A stretch of 8,067 bases of DNA from Bacteroidota bacterium. Its GTDB lineage: Bacteria > Bacteroidota > Bacteroidia > Bacteroidales > JAADJA01. Position numbers and translations under genes: made by a program. Every line of letters starts with the position of its first letter. Within the stretch, counting starts at the first letter, position 1. The notes below the pieces were generated by a model, which worked only from the letters and a program-made list of their open reading frames with translations, was not told where the DNA came from and did no database searches. This document shows, in pieces, positions 1 to 4,299 of the stretch. The DNA is taken from contig JAJRTT010000191.1 of the NCBI GenBank assembly GCA_024278155.1, forward strand, positions 1-8,067. The letters are read 5' to 3'.

Positions 1-2
1 TA

Positions 3-83
3 GGATACCCTGGTATCGAAGTGGATACGGAAAGGCATTCTGAAAAGAGAAAACCATTAAGTGAAATTGTTGTTTACAAGTAA
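3..83 (+). CDS. 3' tail of an upstream gene (partial, unidentified)
   Basis: The frame beginning at base 3 is open from the window edge to a TAA at 81-83 and reads as a charged tail ending in RKPLSEIVVYK. The other two plus frames stop at base 1, at 41-43 and at 58-60, so this is the only plus frame that can carry a gene end this far. Base composition here (24 G+C in the first 60 bases, by hand count) is higher than in the following toxin-antitoxin genes. With only 26 residues I cannot name a family. It does not look like the end of a GHMP-type heptose kinase, which would have been the expected neighbour of gmhA. It could also be a chance open frame. Confidence 0.35.
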   Translation, partial: GYPGIEVDTERHSEKRKPLSEIVVYK

Positions 84-98
84 ATATTTGTACATTTG
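67..98 (+). promoter_or_regulatory. Bacteroidota-type promoter for the toxin-antitoxin pair
   Basis: TACATTTG at 91-98 matches the Bacteroidota -7 consensus TAnnTTTG exactly. Two overlapping TTG candidates for the -33 element lie at 67-69 and 70-72, leaving spacers of 21 or 18 bases. This predicts transcription starting around base 104, giving a very short leader before the ATG at 114. The element overlaps the end of the preceding reading frame. The assignment rests on consensus matching only. Confidence 0.5.
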
Positions 99-103
99 TA
101 AAA

Positions 104-110
104 AAGGAAA
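104..110 (+). promoter_or_regulatory. Ribosome binding site of the antitoxin gene
   Basis: AAGGAAA lies three bases before the ATG at 114, within a purine-rich run starting at 101. It is the clearest Shine-Dalgarno-like stretch in the window; most other starts here have none. It supports 114 as the start. The spacing is shorter than is typical, so it may act partly as a generic A-rich enhancer. Confidence 0.4.
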
Positions 111-113
111 TTT

Positions 114-317
114 ATGATAGTCGAAAGGACCGATAAAGAAATAATTATAAGAATACCTGTAACAGCCAATGCGGATGATTTACAGGACTTTATTGATTAT
201 GTTGGATATAAAGAGATTGTATCGGGTATTAATGTTCCACAAGAAGTTATTGATAAACTTGCATCGGATTTCAATAAAAATTGGTGGAGGAAAAACAGGG
301 AAAGATTTAATCAATGA
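114..317 (+). CDS. Small antitoxin-like protein partnered with a PIN toxin
   Basis: This 67-residue protein has no motif I can assign to a named DNA-binding fold. It starts with a predicted beta strand (IIIRIPV, residues 10-16), followed by helical segments, and ends in a basic aromatic tail (NWWRKNRERF, 56-65). Small proteins with this kind of WW-containing basic tail commonly sit directly upstream of PIN toxins in Bacteroidota, and I read it as the antitoxin. Its stop overlaps the start of the PIN gene as ATGA (314-317), a translational-coupling arrangement typical of VapBC-like modules where antitoxin is made first. It has its own promoter-like element at 91-98. DNA binding and autoregulation are inferred from family behaviour, not seen. 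It could also be an uncharacterised small protein unrelated to toxin control. Confidence 0.7.
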   Translation: MIVERTDKEIIIRIPVTANADDLQDFIDYVGYKEIVSGINVPQEVIDKLASDFNKNWWRKNRERFNQ

Positions 318-769
318 AAATTATTGTTGACACCAATATTGTTTTCAGTGGGATATTAAATCAAAAAAGCAGGATCGGAAAGATACTGATCAGTGAGCAA
401 AAATATTTTGATTTCTATAGCTGTTGCTATCTTCAGGCAGAATTAAAAAACCATTATCCGAAAATTGCACATATTGCCAGTAAATCAATTGATAGAATTA
501 TTGGGATTGAAAGATATGTGACCCAGAATATTAAGTTTATAAACGAAAGTATTGTTCCCGGGAATATTATCCATGAACCTGAAAAATTAGTGGCTGATAT
601 TGATTTTGATGATGTTTTATTCGTTGCGTTAACAAAATATATTAATGGGAAACTTTGGACTGGAGATAAAAAACTCACTAGTAACCTGAAGTCAAAAGGT
701 TTTGACCAAATAATCACAACACAGGAAATCCTTCAGTTAATTGATACCTACACCTCCGGAAAACAATAA
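314..769 (+). CDS. PIN-domain ribonuclease, VapC-like toxin
   Basis: This 151-residue protein is a single PIN domain of usual length. The N-terminal strand MKIIVDTNIVFSG carries the first catalytic acid D6 and the conserved N8. E43 (in LQAELKNH), D99/D100 (in DIDFDDVLFVALT) and D118 (in LWTGDKK) complete the Mg2+-binding acidic cluster, so the enzyme looks intact. PIN toxins cut RNA, often tRNA or rRNA, and are held inactive by the antitoxin encoded just upstream. The start is fixed by the ATGA overlap and the invariant DTN motif. Base composition is much lower in G+C than in the downstream heptose genes (two 60-base lines counted by hand gave 14 and 15 G+C, against 29 for one line inside gmhA), which suggests separate ancestry. 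The target RNA cannot be predicted. The end is only 16 bases from gmhA. Confidence 0.88.
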   Translation: MKIIVDTNIVFSGILNQKSRIGKILISEQKYFDFYSCCYLQAELKNHYPKIAHIASKSIDRIIGIERYVTQNIKFINESIVPGNIIHEPEKLVADIDFDDVLFVALTKYINGKLWTGDKKLTSNLKSKGFDQIITTQEILQLIDTYTSGKQ

Positions 770-785
770 AAACAACTTAACATAC

Positions 786-1355
786 ATGAGAATAAAGCAA
801 TCCATAGAGCAATCCATACAGTTAAAGCAGGAAATCCTTGCCAACGGACAAATTTTGAAAACCATTGAAGATGTGGCCAATGCCTGTATCCTGACCTATA
901 AAGGGGATGGGAAGGTCCTTTTTTGCGGGAACGGGGGAAGTGCTGCCGATGCTCAGCATCTTTCCGCTGAATTGTCGGGCCGCTTTTATTTCGACCGCGA
1001 ACCCTTGAACTCCGAAGCCCTGCATGTGAACACTTCCTACCTGACCGCCGTGGCCAATGATTATTCTTACGATGAAGTCTATTCCCGTTTGGTGAAGGCA
1101 ATGGGGAAAAAAGGGGATGTGTTAATCGGCCTTTCCACATCGGGGAATTCGGGAAATGTGGTTAAAGCCTTCAAAACTGCAAAAGGACTTGGGATTCTGA
1201 CCGTGGGCTTCACAGGCAATTCCGGTGGGGAGATGAAGAATGTTTCCGATTTTCTGGTAAACGTCCCTTCCACCGATACACCGCGTATCCAGGAAAGCCA
1301 CATCCTTATCGGACATATTATTTGTGAATTGATAGAAACTGCATTGTTCCAATAA
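786..1355 (+). CDS. gmhA: Phosphoheptose isomerase GmhA
   Basis: GmhA converts sedoheptulose 7-phosphate to D-glycero-D-manno-heptose 7-phosphate, the first committed step of heptose synthesis for surface glycans. The 189-residue protein is a single SIS domain. The phosphate-binding loop CGNGGSAADAQH is at 47-58, a second Ser/Thr loop LSTSGNSGN at 116-124, and the C-terminal helix has RIQESHILIGH. H58, E62, Q169 and H177 correspond, at a constant offset of 3, to the zinc ligands H61, E65, Q172 and H180 of E. coli GmhA, so the active site appears complete. I chose ATG 786 rather than an in-frame upstream ATG at 741, because 741 lies inside the PIN gene and would add a 15-residue extension that GmhA does not have. 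There is no clear Shine-Dalgarno and no promoter in the 16-base gap, so readthrough from the toxin-antitoxin promoter is possible. Confidence 0.95.
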   Translation: MRIKQSIEQSIQLKQEILANGQILKTIEDVANACILTYKGDGKVLFCGNGGSAADAQHLSAELSGRFYFDREPLNSEALHVNTSYLTAVANDYSYDEVYSRLVKAMGKKGDVLIGLSTSGNSGNVVKAFKTAKGLGILTVGFTGNSGGEMKNVSDFLVNVPSTDTPRIQESHILIGHIICELIETALFQ

Positions 1356-1436
1356 CATTTTTTTCTATTTTTATCACCGCTTTCAGGATGCAAATTCAAT
1401 AACTTTTGTACCTCAGGGGTGGAACAAAAATGAAGA

Positions 1437-1487
1437 ACCACGGAGGCACGGCGAAAGCAGATCTTAGTGTCTTTGTGCCATAGTGGT
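1437..1487. repeat. Imperfect inverted repeat between gmhA and the nucleotidyltransferase gene
   Basis: ACCACGGAGGCAC (1437-1449) is matched on the opposite strand by GTGCCATAGTGGT (1475-1487). Ten of 13 positions pair, with the three mismatches in a block, around a 25-base centre. The left arm shows a seven-base rhythm (CACGGAG followed by GCACGGC), and the centre continues toward GTGTCTTTGTGCC. It does not look like an intrinsic terminator because no T-run follows. The right arm overlaps a possible but unlikely GTG start at 1483. It resembles dispersed intergenic CACxGAGGCAC-type elements I recall from environmental genomes. No second copy was noticed in this window. Confidence 0.55.
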
Positions 1488-1500
1488 GAAACAAAAACAG

Positions 1501-2211
1501 ATGAAACTACAAGAAGCAATCATATTGGCGGGAGGGCTTGGGACACGGCTGAGGGAAGTGGTGAGCGATGTCCCCAAGGTAATGGCTCCGGTAAGGGGCC
1601 GGCCATTCCTGGAATACCTCCTTGATTACCTCGAACGGAATATCTACACGCATGTTGTTTTGTCGGTAGGTTATAAGCACAAGGTTATCCGGGATCATTT
1701 CAAAGACCGTTATAAATCCATCCGAATTGATTATGTGATCGAGGAAGAACCCCTTGGGACAGGAGGTGCCATCCAGCTGGCCTTTCAGTATATCAGCGGG
1801 TTCAGGGCGGTGGTTTTTAACGGCGATACCATGTTCAGGGTGGACATGGACAAACTTGTCAACTTCCATTTTTCAAAAAGTGCGGGCTTCACGATCGTCT
1901 TGCGGGAAGTAATGGACGTGGAACGATATGGGGCCGTGGAGATCAATATCGAAAACAAGGTAACCGGGTTTAGCGAAAAAGGGGAGAAAACGGGTGTAGG
2001 TACCATAAACGGGGGCGTTTATATAATCGATAAAAAGTTTTTCGAGATCAATGATTTCCCCGAAAAGTTTTCAATAGAAAAAGATGGGTTTGAAAAATTA
2101 TTTAAAACTTACCCCTTTTATGGGACTTTATGCAAACAGTATTTCATTGATATCGGTGTACCCGAAGATTATAAAAGAGCACAATATGAGTTTGAAGACT
2201 TTGAATATTGA
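1501..2211 (+). CDS. hddC: Heptose-1-phosphate nucleotidyltransferase, HddC-like
   Basis: This 236-residue enzyme probably activates D-glycero-D-manno-heptose 1-phosphate with an NTP, giving an NDP-heptose donor for glycosyltransferases. It has the sugar-nucleotidyltransferase fold from end to end: the nucleotide loop LAGGLGTRL (9-17), PKVMAP with K26 (25-30), EEEPLGTGGAI (81-91), the metal-binding acid in FNGDT (D109), the sugar-pocket motif NGGVYIID (170-177) and FIDIGVPEDY (215-224) with a second metal acid at D217. The HldE nucleotidyltransferase has a different fold, so this points to the HddC branch, where the known product is GDP-alpha-heptose. The nucleotide cannot be read from sequence, and related MurNAc-phosphate or mannose-phosphate transferases look similar; the neighbours decide the call. 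ATG 1501 was chosen over GTG 1483 because MKLQEAIILAGG is the normal N-terminus and 1483 lies in a repeat. No Shine-Dalgarno is visible. Confidence 0.82.
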   Translation: MKLQEAIILAGGLGTRLREVVSDVPKVMAPVRGRPFLEYLLDYLERNIYTHVVLSVGYKHKVIRDHFKDRYKSIRIDYVIEEEPLGTGGAIQLAFQYISGFRAVVFNGDTMFRVDMDKLVNFHFSKSAGFTIVLREVMDVERYGAVEINIENKVTGFSEKGEKTGVGTINGGVYIIDKKFFEINDFPEKFSIEKDGFEKLFKTYPFYGTLCKQYFIDIGVPEDYKRAQYEFEDFEY

Positions 2212-2740
2212 TACCACCTGGTCATTGTTCCTCGACCGGGATGGAGTAATAAATGAAAGGATAATCGGGGATTATATCAAAAAAGTGAAAGAGTTTCATT
2301 TCCTGCCCGGCGTCCTTGAAGCCTTGCATGTTTTTGCCAATAAGTTCGGGAAAGTATTTGTCGTCACCAATCAGCAGGGGATCGGCAAAGGCTTGATGAA
2401 CGAAACCGACCTGACGGTAATCCATGATCATATGCTTGCCGAGATAAAGGCGCACGGTGGCCACATCCATAAGGTTTACCATTCACCTTATCGCGCAGAG
2501 GAAAACTCGGTGTTCAGGAAACCCAATCCCGGATTGGCCCGCAAGGCAAAAATTGATTTTCCCGATATTGATTTCGAAAAGGCAATTATGGTGGGCGATT
2601 CCATTACCGATATGCAATTTGGCAGGAATACCGGGATGAAAACAGTTTTTATCACTTCCGAAAAAGAGCAATATGAGGACAATTCCGATTTGATCGATTT
2701 TGTCTTTGCGGACTTGAAGGGCTTTGCAAAGGTTTTTTGA
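2186..2740 (+). CDS. gmhB: Heptose bisphosphate phosphatase, GmhB-like HAD-IIIA hydrolase
   Basis: GmhB removes the C7 phosphate from D-glycero-D-manno-heptose 1,7-bisphosphate. The 184-residue protein shows all HAD motifs: I LDRDGVIN (nucleophile D17, acid D19), II VVTNQQGIGKG (T61, N62), III RKPNPG (K112) and IV MVGDSITDM (D138, D142). E. coli GmhB has a zinc loop with C92, H94, C107 and C109 between motifs II and III. Here that stretch reads YHSPYRAEENSVFRKP (98-113): no cysteines, and several residues shorter. This is therefore a zinc-less variant. ATG 2186 was chosen over an upstream in-frame ATG at 2084, because it puts motif I at the usual position and leaves only a 26-base overlap with hddC. 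A weak purine stretch (AAAAGAG, 2172-2178) precedes it. HisB-type histidinol phosphatase is the main alternative, but the neighbours favour GmhB. Confidence 0.85.
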   Translation: MSLKTLNIDTTWSLFLDRDGVINERIIGDYIKKVKEFHFLPGVLEALHVFANKFGKVFVVTNQQGIGKGLMNETDLTVIHDHMLAEIKAHGGHIHKVYHSPYRAEENSVFRKPNPGLARKAKIDFPDIDFEKAIMVGDSITDMQFGRNTGMKTVFITSEKEQYEDNSDLIDFVFADLKGFAKVF

Positions 2741-2913
2741 AATCGGTTTTTATACTGTCTACGTATTTTCAAAATTAATTCCAATCTTAGGATAGGGCAG
2801 TAATAAAAAGCATTTGGTTATTTCAACAAGATCTTTCCTGTTGTTCGATGGAGGGTTAAAGCAAATTCACTCGAAAGAAGACTTGGGGCAATGGGGCTGT
2901 TTACCTTAATAAC

Positions 2914-2937
2914 ACAATTGGTGGCCATGCCAATTGT
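2914..2937. repeat. Perfect 8-bp hairpin in the convergent gap
   Basis: ACAATTGG (2914-2921) and CCAATTGT (2930-2937) are perfect inverted arms around an eight-base loop that itself contains the palindrome TGGCCA. No T-run follows on either strand, so it is not a standard intrinsic terminator. It may still help end transcription from both converging genes, or be a protein-binding palindrome. Confidence 0.45.
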
Positions 2938-2942
2938 TGTCG

Positions 2943-2960
2943 ATCCTGATTAAATCGGAT
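2943..2960. repeat. Second short hairpin in the convergent gap
   Basis: ATCCTGATT is followed after one base by AATCGGAT, giving an almost perfect inverted repeat with one bulged T. In practice it would fold as a short stem with a small AT-rich loop. It lies five bases from the preceding hairpin. There is no T-run. The two may form one composite structure downstream of the antiporter gene. Confidence 0.3.
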
Positions 2961-3003
2961 TGGTTTGCTTTGGACGGTAATGGAACACATGCTCCGTTGC
3001 TGC

Positions 3004-3957
3004 TCAAAACATGAGTACCCACACCATATACGCCACATAAACCAGAACCATGAACGAGCCTTCCACACGGTCGATCATGCGCCCTTTCCGGGTAAAGATA
3101 AAAATGAAGACCAGTAATGTTGCAAAGATGTTTGCAAGCAGGTCGAGGTTGGCGCCCACATCAATCGTGATAGGTTGGATGGTGCTGCTCACGCCGAGGA
3201 TAAGGAAGGTGTTGAAAATGTTGGAACCAATGATATTCCCGATGGAAATGTCAGCGTTTTTCTTGAAAGCGGCCACAATGGATGTTGTAAGTTCCGGGAG
3301 GGAAGTCCCAAAGGAAATGATGGTCAGCCCGATGATACGTTCCGAAATCCCATAATCCGTTGCAAAGATGGAAGCAAAGTGGACAATGACCTGTCCGCCA
3401 CCGGCAAGAAGCACAATGCCTGCAATTACCATTATGATCGACCTTTTTGTCGAATGCCCGGCTATCTTCACTTCGTGTTCGGTATCATCATTTTTCATCG
3501 AGAAAAATGAATAGTACATAAACACGGTAAAAAAGGCAATCAACAGTATCCCATCTGTCCGGTTTAAAACAGAAACCGAGGCCCCATCCAGGAAAATATC
3601 GTTTGCCATTATGAAAATAACCAAGGCCGATAAAAGACAAAGGGGTATTTCAATCCAGATTGTGGATGATTTCACGGCCACGGGAAAGATGATGGCCGAG
3701 ATGCCAAGGATAATCAAAATATTAATGATGTTGCTGCCAATGGCATTCCCAAAACTAAATCCGGTATTCCCCGATACGGCTGACAGCACGTTCACGATTA
3801 ACTCTGGCGATGAAGTCCCGAAGGCCACTATGGTAAGCCCGATCACTAGATTGGAAATGTTCTTCCTTCGTGCGATGGCGGCGGCCCCGTCAACCAGCCA
3901 GTTCGCCCCAAAAATCAATGGGACAAAGCCAAGGATTGAAAAAAAAAGGTTTAGCAT
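3004..3957 (-). CDS. CaCA-family calcium/sodium antiporter, YrbG-like
   Basis: This 317-residue inner-membrane protein exports Ca2+ in exchange for Na+ or H+. It has the two inverted alpha-repeats that define the CaCA superfamily: GLTIVAFGTSSPE (40-52) with NAIGSN (71-76), and GLTIISFGTSLPE (210-222) with NIIGSN (241-246). E52 and E222 are the expected cation-binding glutamates, so transport should be intact. About ten hydrophobic segments surround them, with a polar cytoplasmic-type linker around 153-172 (MKNDDTEHEVKIAGHSTKR), as in the prokaryotic YrbG/NCX_Mj type. Length is normal. The start at 3957 places the first helix immediately at the N-terminus (MLNLFFSILGFVPLIFGANW). No Shine-Dalgarno is visible. 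The gene is monocistronic, converging with gmhB and diverging from the secreted-protein gene, with no apparent functional link to either. Ion preference cannot be settled from sequence. Confidence 0.93.
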   Translation of the reverse strand: MLNLFFSILGFVPLIFGANWLVDGAAAIARRKNISNLVIGLTIVAFGTSSPELIVNVLSAVSGNTGFSFGNAIGSNIINILIILGISAIIFPVAVKSSTIWIEIPLCLLSALVIFIMANDIFLDGASVSVLNRTDGILLIAFFTVFMYYSFFSMKNDDTEHEVKIAGHSTKRSIIMVIAGIVLLAGGGQVIVHFASIFATDYGISERIIGLTIISFGTSLPELTTSIVAAFKKNADISIGNIIGSNIFNTFLILGVSSTIQPITIDVGANLDLLANIFATLLVFIFIFTRKGRMIDRVEGSFMVLVYVAYMVWVLMF

Positions 3958-4018
3958 AAAGTTTGTCTTTTGTCGATATCCCTGCCTTCGCCGAAACAGC
4001 TATATGCAAGCAAGCCGC

Positions 4019-4026
4019 CAAAATTA
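4019..4026 (-). promoter_or_regulatory. Possible -7 element for the antiporter gene
   Basis: On the minus strand this reads TAATTTTG, matching TAnnTTTG. It would give a leader of about 55 bases before the start at 3957. No TTG was found at the expected -33 distance, and the region is AT-rich, so a chance match is likely enough to keep confidence low. Confidence 0.25.
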
Positions 4027-4154
4027 CTTATTTCATTTTAATGCTGTAAACCTTTTTAGCCACTTATTTGTTTTATTTATGCAATTCCCGTTCGTGTAAA
4101 ATGTAATGGTTCTCGACAGGTTTGCAAAAACAAAGTTTACATGAACCAGTAATG

Positions 4155-4206
4155 CCTTGATAAACAAGGGCTATCGACAAAGTCGGAGTTCGAAGGAAAC
4201 CAACTC
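4155..4206. repeat. Three consecutive small inverted repeats
   Basis: CCTTG-ATAAA-CAAGG (4155-4169), CGAC-AAA-GTCG (4175-4185) and GAGTT...AACTC (4186-4190 with 4202-4206) follow one another almost without gaps. None is followed by a T-run. They lie upstream of both candidate promoters of the divergent pair, so they could be regulator sites or part of an unrecognised small RNA. Each alone is short enough to arise by chance. Confidence 0.3.
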
Positions 4207-4265
4207 TTAAAACTGCAAACCTGATTTCTTTCGGCATATTTCAGGTAAAACCTCATTGGAATTGA

Positions 4266-4273
4266 TACTTTTG
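4266..4273 (+). promoter_or_regulatory. -7 promoter element for the first secreted-protein gene
   Basis: TACTTTTG matches the Bacteroidota -7 consensus TAnnTTTG exactly and lies 26 bases before the ATG at 4300, which predicts a leader of about 20 bases. The -33 element is poor: only TTTC at 4239-4242, 23 bases upstream. No Shine-Dalgarno lies in the AT-rich leader, as is common in this phylum. Confidence 0.45.
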
Positions 4274-4299
4274 TAAAAAATAATTTAATACATATCCTT

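Larger units (their letters stand above)
2741..3003. other. Convergent intergenic region
   Basis: This 263-base gap lies between the converging gmhB and antiporter genes. It holds two adjacent hairpins (2914-2937 and 2943-2960) but no standard stem followed by a T-run on either strand. A plus-strand frame is open from about 2806 to a stop near 2951, but it has no plausible start until late and no recognisable family, so it is not called as a gene. No promoter-like TAnnTTTG was noted. Confidence 0.5.
3958..4299. other. Divergent intergenic region
   Basis: This 342-base region separates the starts of the antiporter (minus) and the first secreted protein (plus). It contains a good plus-strand -7 element at 4266-4273, a weaker minus-strand one at 4019-4026, and three small consecutive inverted repeats at 4155-4206. 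I see no convincing coding frame (the plus frame that runs in from the antisense of the antiporter is a shadow) and no tRNA. Confidence 0.5.

Noticed and set aside
741..785. An upstream in-frame ATG that would lengthen GmhA by 15 residues
   Set aside because: It lies inside the PIN gene, adds a low-complexity extension (PPENNKNN) absent from GmhA, and the 786 start gives the normal length and the constant zinc-ligand offset to E. coli GmhA.
1400..1408. TAACTTTTG between gmhA and hddC as a promoter
   Set aside because: It has one base too many between TA and TTTG to fit the consensus, and no -33 TTG is seen; internal initiation is possible but unsupported.
2084..2185. An upstream in-frame start for the GmhB-like gene
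   Set aside because: It would overlap hddC by 128 bases and put 34 unrelated residues before the HAD motif I; ATG 2186 gives the usual N-terminus.
2720..2737. CTTTGCAAAG palindrome followed by a T-run as a terminator at the end of gmhB
   Set aside because: The palindrome has no room for a loop beyond a 3-bp stem and lies within the coding sequence, so a real terminator hairpin is doubtful.
2806..2953. Open plus-strand frame of about 48 codons in the convergent gap, containing MGLFTLITQLVAMPIVVDPD
   Set aside because: It has no early start codon and no recognised family, and its second half coincides with an inverted repeat. It could be a remnant but there is no support.
3050..3510. Plus-strand open frames opposite the antiporter gene
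   Set aside because: They are the antisense of a gene with intact CaCA motifs, have no family resemblance and overlap each other; they are shadow frames.
4180..4206. GAGTTCGAAGGAAACC resembling a tRNA T-arm
   Set aside because: The bases flanking the TTCGA do not form the required 5-bp T stem, and no acceptor, D or anticodon arm is found upstream.
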